The notes below the pieces were generated by a model that did no database searches, had not been told where the DNA came from, and saw only the letters and a list, made by a program, of their open reading frames with translations. Shown piece after piece: positions 25,740-39,592 of a stretch of 64,000 nt of DNA (positions are counted from its first letter, which is position 1; every line of letters starts with the position of its first letter). The DNA comes from Lithospermum erythrorhizon (taxonomy: Eukaryota > Streptophyta > Magnoliopsida > Boraginales > Boraginaceae). The position numbers were made by a program, and so were the translations under genes. The stretch spans positions 62,001 to 126,000 of the forward strand of contig JADFUC010000776.1 in the NCBI GenBank assembly GCA_019722365.1, read 5' to 3'.

Positions 25740-26370
25740 AGTCTCGTGACATCGATTACCAAGGAAATATTAGGGCCTAAGCACCTTCGACACATGGAAT
25801 TTCAAGTGCCGACATCCCCGAAACATACAACTTTATACATTGTCTTGACAATTGGAAACATTTATAATGAAAATCTTAAGTTTCACACTAAACCTAACAC
25901 CATTCACATACATTTCTCAATCCAGGATTGTGCATGTGCTTATCATGCTTGATTTGAAGTTTAAAGTTAAGTGGGTTTGCTAAATTATCGCCTGTACCTA
26001 CATACGCCACATCTCCTCTTTCAGCCTAAGAATGAGATGGTATTTCCCGAGTACATGCTTGGACCGTGATGCTCTTGGTTCCTTAGCTTGGCACTGCACC
26101 TGTTGTCTCATAATGCATCGATTCACGCTAGGTACCTCACTCCAAGCTTACTGCCGAACTTGATCCGCAGAAGCTTCCTTTGGTGCCTTTCGATGTCGCA
26201 ATGTACTCAAATTGTCGACCACCACAGCTTCTGCTCACCATCGCACTAAGACACTCCGGCTTCCACTGCTCAAATTATCAACCGCATCGAGATCTAGAAT
26301 CATCTTTGTCGGTTTGAAAACTGGCATCGGTGTAGCCTTCGACTAATAGACTCGAATATCTTTCCATAAA
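25740..26370 (-). pseudogene. Antisense Copia RNase H relic
   Basis: Read on the minus strand, 26367-25990 encodes pieces LVEGYTDASFQTDKDDSRS, SKG/TK fragments, CQAKEPRASRSKHVLGKYHL. This is the C-terminal RNase H domain of Copia polymerases (family form: GYTDASFQTD..D.RS, AQAKEPR..QKSKH..RKYHLIRE). The tail continues to about 25925 with KHDKHMHNPGLRNV. The lineage matches the relic at 401-7490, in opposite orientation. Homology stops abruptly near 26367. Stops and frameshifts make it non-functional. Confidence 0.75.
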
Positions 26371-27110
26371 GACAAAAAAATCAGCTAATTCCGAGTCCTG
26401 GAGCTCAAGTTATGAATTTTACAAGTTGGAGGATTGTGTAGAATCGAGAATTTTAGGAAATTATGAAAAGTTTTCTAATTGAAGTCTATCTTTCATGGAC
26501 GAAAATTCCAGTTCCAAACCCCGATTTAGCCTATAAATACTTGTAATTAGCCACAAGAAAATGGGGCTCTTCCCATTTGTCATTCTAGTTTTAAATCTAG
26601 TTTTAATTCATGTCAATTTATTCATCAGATTTAATTTCTTTTAGCATAGAACTATGATGTATCATGAGCTTTCATAAATCTTCCTTTGAATTGAATTTTA
26701 TGATTTTATCTCTATTATTTTTGTATTATTGTTCTTGTATCATTTTCATTAACCTGTCATTAGTGAATTGTTCATGTTTATGTTGTATTATCTTGAGAAA
26801 GAATCTTTGCATGTGGAATATAATAATATAAACATAGGTTTTAATACCATAGAGATACAGGTAATGTCCTACAACCTTTAAGGCCTTGATTTGTTATGTT
26901 CCTCTATTCTAAACCATCATATATACGGGCTTAAGAAATGGGCTTATTAATGCTTCGAAAGATTAATAATATAGAGTGTCGCTGATTAATCGAGATGGAT
27001 GAAATTAAAATTCAATTGAGTTGATTGATGAATTGATATAGATGAGTCACTTTGTTCTAACTGTTAAGTTAACACTTCACTAATTGATTTTGGAGGGGGG
27101 GAAAAGACGG
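26371..27110. other. Possible LTR debris next to the RNase H relic
   Basis: 26500-26760 contains CCTATAAATACTTG, a TATA-like box followed by a T-rich leader, reminiscent of an LTR on the plus strand. No partner LTR or coding sequence was found. I regard the assignment as weak. Confidence 0.25.
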
Positions 27111-30100
27111 TACTGTAATTTTGGAAGGAAGTATGGGGTTCGATTTAGGGGGAGCAGTGGGTGGCTTTTTCCTGATCAGATAAAAAGCGTAGAGGGTCGT
27201 GTATGGCAGGCAGCCAAAGGAGTCAAGCCAAGGTAGGTGCTGGGGCAAGGGAAGGGGGAAAGCATTAAGGTGTTAGCTTTAAATTTAGGTATTTTAGATA
27301 ATTTAGAGGGGGAGTGTACTATTTTTGCTAAGAAATTAGGAAGTGTGCTAAAAATTAAATTGTTGTTCAAATGTGTGTTAATTTTCCAATTTTCTCATAT
27401 TTTTATATGGCCTTGTATTTTTATATGGCCAATTTAAATAGATTGTGTTGCACATAGTTAGGCCAGAAGAAGAGTCCAATAACTAAGTGGACATTTTCAA
27501 ATTGGTTGACACTTTGTAAGAGTGAACAAGCAGAATTAATTACATTTTCATTGGACGAACGGATAATTAATCAGGTTTTACTATTTTTACCATAATAGTG
27601 GATGAATCAAAATGTTTATCTAATAACAGTGGACAAAATAAGTTTTAAAGAAATAAGTAATGAAATTTTATTTTTAATATTAAATTATACAATATATTTT
27701 TCAAAAAATTAGAGGTAATGAAAGGTGACTATCCCTTTGAAGTCTGAACGTTTAGACTACACCAAGAAACATGATGTCAAATTTCGACACTTTCCTCCCC
27801 GCCACATCAGCTTAGCACCCTCAAATAACACCCACTTTTTACCAACAAAAGAAAGGCCATTCAAGCACAAATTACTTTCTCTCCCTTCCACATCACTCCA
27901 ACATATAAATTCTACCTATATTTTCTATTTCTCTTTATTTATTTCATATATATAATTATTAAATTTAATACAATAAATATTATTATAATTTTAAAATATA
28001 TATTTTAATAATTTTAATATTTAATTATTTAAAAATATTTTAATAATTTTTTAATATTTTTATTTCATATATATTTTGCAAAAAAGTATATTTTTAATAG
28101 TATATATTTTTTTTGAATTTCAAAATCCCATAACATTTTTAATACAATAAATAATACAATTTTTAAAATAATAATATTATTCATCACCAAGTAACTCTGG
28201 AAGACATACATAATAAGAAAACATACAGAAATTATTGAAAACATACAATAAAACACACACAAAACATAGTTTTGTGAAGGCTGATCCATGAAGTTTTGAA
28301 AATCGAAGAGAAAAGCTGACACAAGAAGAATAAAAAAAGTAAAACTTGATTTTTTTTAGTCCAAATGACACAAACCTAGTCTTTATTATAGAGCCTCAAA
28401 ATAAAAAATAGTGGGTGTAATTTTTTTTTTTCTTGTATCTATTACAAAAAACAATTTGGAAATTAAAAAACAAACGCCACACACAGAAATGCTGAAGCCA
28501 AATGCATGCAGTCAAGCAACTTTTTCTTTTTTTTTATTTCTTGTGGAATCACCGTGTTAAAATCCATTGCTCCTCGGGACCAAATTTTGATCCTGTCCCG
28601 GGCGTACAAATTTGACACTGAATCATCCGCGAAATGATCCCTCTCGACACCCCATCATCCCCTCACCGCACATAAATTCTTGGGCTACGCCCATACTTTG
28701 GAGTCCTCCATTTGAAAGTTAGGAGCAATGTTGCTTAGTCTTCAATTTCTGGTGCAATGGCATATTTTGTAATTGAAGTACACTCCAGTGGCGGCTGCAA
28801 TTAATCACACTAACCACTCCCATTTATATTTCTTTTTATAGCTATTATGTTATGGTTTGAGCTTCTTCGAATTCGCATCCTATTGATGAAAACATATAAT
28901 ATATGATCGTACCAAAATATATTGTTACATCAAATACCTCATGTATTCAACCAATATAACAAGATTAGCATAACTAACCAAATAATACCATTTTTTTTTA
29001 GTGATAAAATGACTTGAACCTCTAACTTAATGGTTAGAGGCATGGTTTAAAGTTTCATTTTCGGATATAGTTTCGCACGTTGGGAAATTAAGAAATGCCT
29101 GAAACTGCATAGTACATTTAAAGAAACAATGTAAAATTTTAAACTCAAGATAAGTTGTATATACTAAAAGATATTTGTTTAAATACAGATATTATAACAA
29201 ATATAAATATTCAATCTCATTATGTAAATAAAAAATAAACGAAAATATTTTGAAATCAATGATGCAATTTAAAATGTTTCAAATAATTTTTTTTAAAAAA
29301 TTACTTTTAAATAAAATATTTTCATAATTAGTATTATTTGAAAAAATATTTAGAAGTTAACTCTAAACAAAAGTTAATGGACAATTATAATTATCTCACA
29401 CATTGATGAATTTTCTAGAATAACAATATAAGGGGACTTTTATTTAGTAGAAGATATATTCTCAAAACAAAATATTTTAATCTACTTAATCTCAAAATAA
29501 TATACAATAATATCTATAATATTTGTCTCCTTATTTCGAAATTACATTAACATTTTATACATCTAAAAATAGAGTTTATTTCGAATGCTTCAGAGAATGT
29601 TTAAATTTTAAATTCATGGTTAGAGGTAAAGTATTAATAGATAGACACATTCTTATTAAATTACTTCAGGTTCTCTTGGATGGCATTTAATCAATATATT
29701 TGATTATAAAATACTAGTTTTTATTAAATAAATCATTTATTCTTAAGACAAACAGAGAGATAATTTGAATAGTATTAATTCTTAGTTTGAAAATATCGCC
29801 AAAAAACTACTCCTATGATTTAATTCTTAGGAACGTGCACACTCATCATTGGTCAGTCGCCAATCTATATATATAAGCTAGATTAGTGGTATTATTTCAT
29901 TGTGTTCCTAGGAGTACACAGCATTGCAGTTCTAAAAGTCATATCCAACTGTTTCCATTTGGCATAATATTGTCTCTACCTACTTTGATGTTAGTCCAGC
30001 AATCAATTCCGTATCATCCAATTTGGGTGATTGTGATTGTACATTTAACTTCACATTCATCTAATTATTATATATATTGTTTAATTGTATCGAGTTTTTT

Positions 30101-30508
30101 TCCATTAGAAATTACAAATTAACAAAAATATAATCCACAATAAATACTTTAACCAACGGATCATGATCAATATTATACCAAGTCTAATTATTAATATTGA
30201 TGTATGTTTCTCTCAAAGTATGGTGTCTTAGGCTTTGCTTAAACAAGAAACAATGAAAACAAAAATAACATGAAATGCCAAATTACAGAAAACAATGTAG
30301 CAACCATAAGAACAGTGACCAGCCAGCTGCAACCACCAAATACCTTGTTTCTGTCACTCCTCATGTGCTAATTCTTTTTTACATTTTTTTTAGTCTTTAC
30401 CCTCAGTAGTCATTATGGCATTTATGGTGTTGGTTGTACCACAATTTGCAAGCATGCAATAACTGCATTTTAGCAAACAAGAAAGAGGGGGTGAAGATCA
30501 ACAAGATA
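27111..30508. other. AT-rich intergenic stretch, no gene seen
   Basis: Several short open frames occur but none shows family similarity or splice context. At 28560-28760 a GC-richer patch is unidentified. At 29010-29040 the minus strand reads CTAACCATTAAGTTAGAGG then TTCAAGTC, a weak B-box-like SINE trace, and the same bases form a hairpin (CCTCTAAC/GTTAGAGG). The last few hundred bases should hold the promoter of the coiled-coil gene. Confidence 0.4.
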
Positions 30509-33500
30509 ATGTTCAAGTTACAGAGACAGCAGAACAAGCAGCCTTTCACCTCTAGAGAAAGGGTTGATTTCAGATTCTCCAACTTCCAACTTCTTCAGGT
30601 GCCCATTTTGCTATGCCTTTTGGTATCCTTTTCACTACCTACGCTTTTATTTATCACAAATTGTTGATCACACCAAACGCCCCATCAAGGTCAAGATACA
30701 TCCGCCCCCTCCTTACCTCAAGTTAGGACTGTGAGCCTTCCTATGATCTGACATGTTTCTTTTCTCGGTTTTGTTTTCCTTTGATCTTCCCTTCTGAATC
30801 CATTTGTTTTTTATTGTTTCATTACTAAATCTTTACGGAATTGGATTGAATTGTTGTGATCTTTTAGTAGGTATGAATTAGGCCTTAAAGAATTTGCAAT
30901 TTTGTCATGGTATATTGAGCCATTGGTTTGGGAGGCATCTCCAGGAAAACAGGACATCAATCTTGATCTTGAAATACTTATTTGACAAATTATATAAATT
31001 CACACTAATTTATCATGTTCATTAATAATTTGTCACATGGTACTGATCGAGTGTATACTGGTATATCGGACTAGGTACCGAAAGGATGGGACAGGCTACT
31101 GATGACTATAATCTCAACAGAAACAGGAAAAGCAATTGCGAAGCTGGGAAAAGCCGCCACAAGGAATGGAGGTTGCCAATGGACAGAAACTCTACTCGAG
31201 TCTCTCTGGATTCCATTAGACAATTCTTCAACAGAAACTGCACAATGCTACTTCAAGTTTATTGTTTCAACTGTAAGAAAAAGGTTGCTTTCATGAAGAT
31301 ATATTATTATATTATCTATGTCAGAGATGATCATTAGTACTAATAATTTGTAACCATCAAAGTTTATGTACTTGCATATAATAAAATCATTTCCTAACAA
31401 AAAATCATCATAGGGATCAACCAAACCTAGCATTCTTGGAGAGGTGACATTAAACCTGGCGCGTTATGTGACTTCAGGAGTGTCTGCTTCTGTTTCGTTC
31501 CCACTGAAAAGATGCAGCTATGGAACAGTAATGCAGGTAATTATTAAATCCTATGATACCTGTTAGTTTTACTACTTTGTTTTACATGTTAAAATTGTTT
31601 AATACTTTGTTTAACAGGTCAAAATTCAATGCCTAACACCAAGAACACAACTCAGGTTTGGAGTGCATGGTGTTATTCAATCCTCTTCTCAATATTGAGT
31701 TTTAACTGGTTGATATTTTAACTTTTCCAGATTAGAGGAATCTAATCTTTTGCACCCAAATGGAGATGACATAGAAACAGAATATCATGAGGTCGAAAGC
31801 ATATCGAATGGATCAGAGAATTCATTGTCTCGGAGTTTTGGATCTTCATCGAGTCAAAATCTAGGATCCACATCGAGGAGAGGGAAGCTCGATAGAAAGG
31901 TGTGTGTCTGCTACTGTCTCTCTTTAAGATCAGTTCAATCCAATAAAGAGTGAAATCCTTCTATAGTCTCTCTTTGAATTGTTTTCACAGTATAGACTAT
32001 AGAGTAACATATTTACTTTCTTGCTACTACATTTAGTTGATCATCAATCTTTCTACCATTCAGTAATACACTGTTCCACTAGCACAAGTATCTGCCTGTC
32101 TAGGGTTCGGTGTAGTGGTTAATCTCTTGCTTGTAAGGCAGAGGTCAATGATTTAAATCTTCCCTCTAGGACTTTAAATTAAATAAAAAAAGGTACTGCC
32201 TATCTGAATATCAAATGTGAATAGGCTTTTCCACATAGGGGTAACTAGCTAAAACTTTTTCATGCATTTTACTGACTGCATTGCATCCCATGTGTCACAA
32301 TTAATTTTTATATGATCTTTATGAACAATATGCTAATTGCAGGCAACAAGTTCTTCAATCTCTAGTTCAAACTGCAGTTTTGATGAAGGTTCCACAGGTA
32401 GAGTCAACACTTTACCTAGCGAGGATGAGTGTTCTATACCAAATAAGTCATACTTTCGGAAGAGGGCTTTGTGCCCAAGAGATAATATTCCTAGAGATGG
32501 CAACGAGTTTACGTCGGCAGCTCTGGAAAATGGTACTTCTTCAAGAAATCAGCTGGAAACTGCAGAAGGCACAACTGAAGAGCTCCATGCAGAAGCTAAG
32601 ATGTGGGAGAGAAATGCCCGGAAGCTAATGATAGATATGGAGGTACTGACCAAAGAGTTCGCGGATCAGTCAAAAAAGCAAGCGGACTTGGTAATGGAGT
32701 TGTCAGCAGCCTATGCAGAACATGGTGCTTTAAGAAAAGAGATTGAGTCTTTAAAGGCTATGTTGGTGGAATCAAAAGAGAATCAAGTGTCTGCTGCAGA
32801 CTTTACTTTTCAATCAGAGGGCAAAACAGATAGTCAGAAGGATCTTGCAGATGAATTAAAATACCAGCAGCAATCAAATGCTAATTTAGCATTGCAATTA
32901 GAGAAAAGTCAAGAATCAAACATCAAGCTTGTTTCTATTCTTCAAGAGCTGGAAGAGACAATCGAGCAGCAGAGAACGGAAATAGATAATCTTTCAACTC
33001 TTCACTTGAAGTTAAATGATACCGGAAGTAATACCAAGGGAGAAATCAACCATGACAAGAATTTATCATGTGAAACGCAACAGCTTCTGGAATCAGAGAA
33101 GGCATTGCAAATCAATGTTCAAATACTTGAGAAATCTTTGGAGGAGAAAAACAAAGAGATTGAATATGAACGCAGTCAAACTATACAGTCTCTTATAAAC
33201 ATTGAAAAAGAGTATAAGTACCAACTATATCTTAAAGGAGAAGAAATTGCCAAACTGGAAGCGAAGTTGTCAGAGGATCATCACACAAAAGTGCATGATG
33301 ATGTCACATGCAATAATAAAGATATTAATGCACATTTAGAGAAAGAAATTGAAGAGTTAAGAGAGAAAATGATGGAATTAGAGAGAGACTGTGATGAGCT
33401 CACAGAAGAAAACTTGGATCTCTTATTCAAATTAAAGGAGTCGAATGCCAGTCGTGTTGAAGGACCTGATTCTGTATCAGTTTCCACCAAGTCTCGATCT

Positions 33501-36399
33501 GCCTACATCGACTCTGAGCCTGTGATGAAGGAGGATCAAAGAGATGGATATGACTTTGAGCTGAATGGCTATGGTACTTCAGATGGAAAGTCGAGCCCTT
33601 CGAGAGGTTTTGAAGGGTTCTCTGAATTGATTAGACAGCTAGAGATGATAGCACAAAAAATAAAGAAACCATGGCATGATGTTGCTCCTCTAGCAAATGA
33701 GAAGTTAGGATGTCATCTCCCTACTTTACTGAATGTGGGAAACACTTATGAATGTACTTCAGATTCTTTTGTGAATTCTGTAGGAAGTTACCTCTCTGAG
33801 TTGGATAAACTGTTGGAAACAAAGATTGGTGAGTGTGAACAAAAGATGAGACATGGCGAGCTTGAGATTCAAGAGAAAAGTTCTACCATCGAAGAATTTC
33901 AAACGAAGCTGGATGCTTACCTGTTGATGGTTAAGGAGTTCGATAGGTTAAAATCACAGCTTGAAAATGATTGCAGAAATCTTCAACTTGAGTTGTCAGA
34001 CAAGAATTCAGAGATAGGTGAATTACAAGCGGATTTGCTGACGAAGAACCAACAGAGTGACCCTCTTATTCAGAATGAAAAAGCATTGCAGGCAGAAGTG
34101 ATCAATTTGAAAGAGAATAACAAGGAGCTTCAAGAAAATCTGGAAATTGCAATGAAGGAGACTGAAATAGCATTTAAGAACATGGACAATATGAGAAATA
34201 ATTTAGCTACACTTGCAGGAAGCATGGATTCGCATGTGTCTGCTAAAATGGTTCTTGATCAGCAATTATTAAAGCTGCAGAAGGAAAAATGTGAACTAGA
34301 GAACCAATTGTCATCGATGAAGGAGGAAAACAGGAGGTTCAGCCAACATATATCAGGGTTGCAGTCTCAGTTACAGCAATTGGTTTCCGAGAGAGAATCT
34401 TATCAGTTGGAATTAGACAGTTCTAGAGATGTGGTAACAAGTCTTCAAAATGATATCAGGAGATGGGAATTCAAGATTGATGCCCAACGAACTAACCTTG
34501 AACAAAATGTTCAGGATATTCAAAAGCAATATGAAGAGTCTCAAAGTGAGTGCAGTCTTATGAAATCGGAAAATAAAAATTTGGAGTCATCTGTAGTGAA
34601 TCTCATTGAAGAGAACACGATTTTAAAGAAATCAAACACTGAGTTAATGGAGAAGAGGCTTGCATTACACAAGTGTTGTTTGCAGATGGAGGCTCGTTTG
34701 AATGAATCCCAACGACATTTCTTAGATTGCTCAAGAAAGGTTGAGAATTTAGAGACAGGTATTTCCTCGATACAGGATACATTTTCTCTTGGAGAAAAAA
34801 GCTTGAATTTAGAAATCGAGGCACTTCATGAAGAACACAGGAAGGACATGGAAAGGCTGGTAATAGTAGAAAATCTGTCGTACCAAATGTCAGAAGAACT
34901 GAAGATCCTTCAACAAGAGGTGGATGATCTGAACAAGAAAATTTTCTTGATCAATGAAGAAAAGAAGAAGATGGCTTTTGAAGCTTCTGAAACACTTTCA
35001 AGCCTACTTGCTGAGAAATCCAGGTTGGAGCAAGATCTTCATTCAGCTAATGGAAAATCTAACAGGGCTGAGACCGAGCTTGACATTTTACGTGTAGAAT
35101 CAAATGTGAAAATCGAAGGCTTGATCAGTGAGTTAGATTCTGCCAGACAAAGTAGTGAAATGTTGATGAGTGACCATGAAAGGAAGTTGATGAAAAATTA
35201 CAGAATAAGTGAAGAAAAGGTCAAGATTGCTGTCAAGGACCATGAATTGAAGCTTACTGTCGCTGAATATGAGCGCAGACAACTAACTGACGAAGTAACC
35301 AATATGAAAATTCAATTGCAGAAGGTAACAGAACTTCAGGATGAAATCACAATGCTGAATGAAGAGTTAACTGACTGCAAATTTGAAAAAGAAAAAATTG
35401 AGACCATGTTGCAATCTGTGTGCCAAAGTCACGAGGAGTTGAAGGCGGAAAAGCAATGGTACGTTGACAAAATTTCTAGCATGGAGCTTGCTGCAGCAGA
35501 CTATGAGAACTGTAGAAAAAACATAATCACCTTAGAACAAAAGATTACCGAGCTGGAGGATGATTTGGCTGCAAATGCAGATCTTAGAAATAAGTTATGT
35601 GACATTACAAAAGCAAATGAACAGTATCAGCTCAAAATGCACAAACTTGAGCAGGAAAAAGATGACCTCTTGATGAGAGTTCAAGATCTTCAAGAGAGTC
35701 TGAGATTGATAGAGGAGAAACAAAGTCCTTTTGATAAGGTTAGTATATTCACATATCCTTTGTTCCTTACGCGCCCATTTAGTTTGATTCATAAGATATA
35801 TCATATGTTTAGTAGGTCGAGAATTTAAGACAATTTCTATCCTTGTTGACATTTACAGGAAGATGAGTACACTTCCAATGGGGCAAGTCCTTGCACTACC
35901 GAAAAGGGCCACCCTATGGAGATAATGTTGCTTCAGAATGATCTCGAGAATTCTGAAGATGAAAATAAATACAAGATTCAGCTTCAAAGGTGGGTGACTT
36001 AATTATTAATAAGCTCTTTTGATAAACAGGATCAAGAGTTAACATAATTAGATGTACACTATTATGGTTTTGAATATAATCTTCACTATGGAGTAATACT
36101 TGGCTTAATTATATATAACATCCATCATGTAGATCAATCGATCTCATTTTATTGTTGCCTGCAGGTTTTGGTCTGAGGGACGCACACATGTCATTACAAC
36201 GAAGAAATCAGCAGTTGGTAGTGATGAAGAGGCAGAACAAAGATATGAAAGGTCAAAATCACCACTTGAAACAGAACTCAAAGAACTTCAGGACCGATAC
36301 TTTCAAATGAGTCTTAAATACGCAGAAGTTGAAGCCCAGCGTGAAGATCTCGTGATGCAGCTAAAAGCTTCTAAAAGCGCAAAGGGATGGTTTTCATAA
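30509..36399 (+). CDS. NT-C2 domain long coiled-coil protein, 8 exons
   Basis: Exons: 30509-30598, 31075-31272, 31414-31536, 31618-31655, 31731-31899, 32343-35738, 35859-35989, 36165-36399. All introns are GT-AG; 4380 nt give 1459 residues. Residues 1 to about 150 are the N-terminal C2-like (NT-C2/EEIG1) domain, with VDFRFSNFQLLQVPKGWD, GGCQWTE, GEVTLNLARY and VKIQCLTPRTQLR; in this family the fold is linked to membrane or lipid association. A Ser-rich linker (about 170-260) follows. Then come over 1000 residues of Glu/Lys/Leu-rich heptad sequence, nearly all in one 1132-codon exon. The C-terminus KGWFS is typical. It belongs to the plant proteins annotated as myosin-heavy-chain-related or USO1-like; a tethering or cytoskeletal role is inferred, not shown. 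An in-frame ATG at 30434 would add 25 residues, but MFKLQR fits family starts better. Intron 5 contains a SINE-like piece. Confidence 0.94.
32100..32200 (+). mobile_element. SINE-like piece in intron 5 of the coiled-coil gene
   Basis: GGTGTAGTGGTTAATCTCTTG gives an A-box-like start and GAGGTCAATGATTTAAATC a degraded B-box about 30 bp later. A downstream A-rich tail (AATAAAAAAAGG) follows. It lies inside the 31900-32342 intron in the gene's own orientation. Confidence 0.5.
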
Positions 36400-37983
36400 C
36401 CAGTACTTTCTGGTACGATAATCTCTTCATTTTGGTAAAGGATACAATACAAAAGTAATAAACTGAAGGAATTTGCTTGGATATAAGACAGTGTAGTGAG
36501 ATAGCAGAAACAATCGTGTTCTTTAAATAGGCAGAAATAAAGACATTGTCAATCAACATATGGAACTCTTTCAACGGCATTAGTATAGCAGAAATTAACA
36601 TGAACGCAATGTTAGATACTTTCGTCTCTTTTCCTAACACGTAGGGTAAAAATAGATAATAATAATAGCCAACAATGTTCTTGTTGCATACTTCATCTTC
36701 ACAAACAGCATAAATGCTGTGCTATACACATCAATTGTTACTAGAGGTCGTAATTTTATTTGTGTCCTCATTATTCTCTGTCAACACCCTTGAGTGCTCG
36801 ACGCAACCAATTATAACTAATTTTTGCTATAGCTTATGTAACTGATATAATGATGACATAGACAATATTTAATTTCTACTTCATTCAAGCAGAAGACATT
36901 GAGCAAGTTTCTCCAACTATATTTAAGGCCACAAGCATAATAAAAGTCATGTTAATCTTTCATTAGTCTAAAAAGGCATACCTGTAGTTGTTTCACATGG
37001 CATGAACACTTGTACACTTACTTCAGCATCAAAAGATATGGTTTGGCCTTTGAGAATGTCCTCATTTTGTACCTACTTTACAAAAATAGGGTCATAAGAG
37101 ATTGTGGTTAAATTTCTTTATAATTTAACCAAAAAGACTTTTATGGAATAATTATATAAGTAAATAGTTGCAGTCTTTTTGACATCAATATCTTCAAAGA
37201 TATATTTTCATAATTATAAGTCATTAATTACTTTGTATTTTACATGAGGTTATGCAAGTTAATTATGAATCCACTCAAAATGGACTTTTTGGGATCTTTT
37301 GTTTTTGTTTCAAGAATTAAGACTCTGCAATAAATACCAGTGCTACAAGACTGTTTCTCCAAAAGGGAAGGAGCTAAGCTATATATACTATTTTCAACAT
37401 ATTCAATTGAGAGAAAGCATGCTTTAACCATCAAGCACTAGCTATTGGTTCATTGCTCATGATGCAATCAATAACAAAATCTCTTACATTGAATTGAAGG
37501 AACAAAAGAATTATGCTGCTTTGGTCATACAAGAAAACAATATTTTTCTTGTAACTTGGTATTAAAAAAATTATAGTGTATTTTACACAAAATTTGTCTG
37601 GTCATGTGTATGACAGTATGCACTTTATACTACCTAGTGGGAATTCACCTTTTTTCTTGGGTTATATCGGATGAATCAAGGTTAAACTGCTCATTCAATC
37701 CGTTTGAGAATCTAATAAATAATTTTACCTACGTTAAGCAAAATTAATAAATTCACCCTCATTAATCTTTATTAGTCCTTGAATCATCAACCATCAAAAT
37801 CCTAGTGTAATGGATTTACATAGGCAATGTTGGTAAAAAGACGATGCACGTAAATGACGTAATATATATTTTTTATTCAATGTAAGAAAATATTTATTGA
37901 TAATGTTTTAAACTTGAAATGACATAAAAAAGTTCAACATTATACCATATTATGTTAACCATGATGTTCTTATGCTATTGAAT
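36400..37983. other. Intergenic, downstream of the coiled-coil gene
   Basis: The first part should hold the 3' UTR. The rest is AT-rich with no recognisable gene or repeat structure until the microsatellite at 37984. Confidence 0.4.
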
Positions 37984-38029
37984 CTATATCTATATCTATA
38001 TCTATATCTATATTTATATCTATATCTTA
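37984..38029. repeat. (TATATC)n microsatellite
   Basis: About seven consecutive TATATC-type hexamers with one TATTTA interruption. Confidence 0.9.
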
Positions 38030-38094
38030 TAAAAGTATGAATATATACGTAGTTGGAAGAAATTTTTGTAATCTTAAATTGATCATACCGAATA

Positions 38095-39455
38095 TAATGA
38101 ATTATACTTAATCCAATGATTATTAAATTTGATAATAATTAAACAGTAATTTAAAAATCATTAACGTAAAAATACGTTTTGAAGTTACGTTTGATGTTTG
38201 CAGCATTTCTTAATATTAGATTTAAATCATTTTTAATAAATTCATAAATAATGAATTTCCCATCAATAACTTATTTGTTACATAATTATTTTTAATAAAA
38301 GTGTGAAGCCGTCGCTAACGTCACTTTCGAGGTCATTGTCACGAATGCGCTGGAGGTTAATCGTTGGATGTGCTGAGAGCGTAAACATTAAAGAATTAAG
38401 TCTTGAAAATATTAGCGTGTATCGCTCTTAAATAAGTGTGGGTTCGGCTACCATGTCATTTTTGTGTAGAAAAAGGAAAGACGTTATTTTAGGTCTTTGA
38501 ATCTTACTTGTCGTTTGTTTCGTTCAATGTGATTACATATTTATATAATTAAATTTGATTGCAAAGATTTATTTTTCGGCTTTGAGAATTTCTGATAATA
38601 AATATAATTTATATGTCCCTCTTACGTTGTTGAAAAATTTAATATATTTATGATGAAACATGAGCTTTATTGTCATGGTTAAAGAAAGTTATACGTTGTA
38701 AGAATAACAATATAATATATTGAAAAGAATAATATTAAAATCAGATGCAAATTTCTTTCGTCGTATAAAGCGAAAATTTCAATAATACATCACAATAGTT
38801 TATTAAATTTCAATAATAATTAAACAATAATGAGAAATTTAAAAGTCGCTACTTGTATAAATACCTTTTGAAGAAGTTCACGTTTTGATGTTTACGACTC
38901 TTCAATATTAAATTAAATCATTTTAATAGTCGTGATCAATAATTTATGTGAAACTTTATTTTTATATTATCGTGTTTTTAATAAAAGTGTAAATAGTCAT
39001 TAACGTCATGGTCGGCGTAGAATCATGGGAGGGTTAATTCTTTAAATGTAAGTCATGTTGACTAGCAATTAGAGTGCTAAATCTGGCGGCCTCGGCACTC
39101 TTGCGTGCGGTGTGTGTTCGACTCATGTCGTTTTGTGAAGAAAAAAGGAATACGTTATTTTTAGGTCTTTGAATCTTAAGCATCGTTTGTTTAGTTGATG
39201 TGATTACATATTTATATAATTAAATTTGATTGCAAAGATTTATTTTCGTCTTTGAGAATTTGTAATAATATTAAATATCATTCATATGTCCTCTCTTATA
39301 TTGTTAGAAAAAAAATTCAATATATTTATGATCAAACATGATTTATTGTATCATAGCTAAAAGAAAGTTATATATTGTAAGAATAATAACAATATAATAT
39401 ATTGAAAAGAATAATCACAAAGTAAAATGCCAATTCTTTACGTCGTATGAAATTT
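38095..39455. repeat. Tandem duplication, two ~680-bp units
   Basis: Unit 1 is about 38095-38775 and unit 2 about 38780-39455. Shared landmarks include a ~40-bp identical AT-rich block starting GATTACATATTTATATAATT (38530 and 39202), AAAGAAAGTTATA..TTGTAAGAAT and AACAATATAATATATTGAAA. Unit 2 carries a tRNA-like segment at 39060-39130 (ACTAGCAATTAGAGTGC, then GTGTGTTCGACTC). The matching part of unit 1 (38390-38450) keeps only GTGTGGGTTCGGCTACC. The arrangement suggests a SINE-bearing segment that was duplicated in tandem and then diverged. Confidence 0.65.
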
Positions 39456-39592
39456 GCCATTTCGTTTTAATTGATCGTATAGGGTGTCTGGCTATGCTTG
39501 TCTTTCCCGCTTTGTCCATAATAAAATATTTTTTATTTTTCATGATTAATTAAAGTATTTTGATAAAATAGAATTTTTAGGATATAATCAGT

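Noticed and set aside
27176..27437. Overlapping ~65-codon frames on both strands
   Set aside because: Neither shows a motif; frames open on both strands at once are typical of non-coding sequence.
39060..39130. Functional tRNA gene
   Set aside because: A-box and B-box-like words are present but no full cloverleaf with an intact acceptor stem could be built; better read as a SINE-like remnant.
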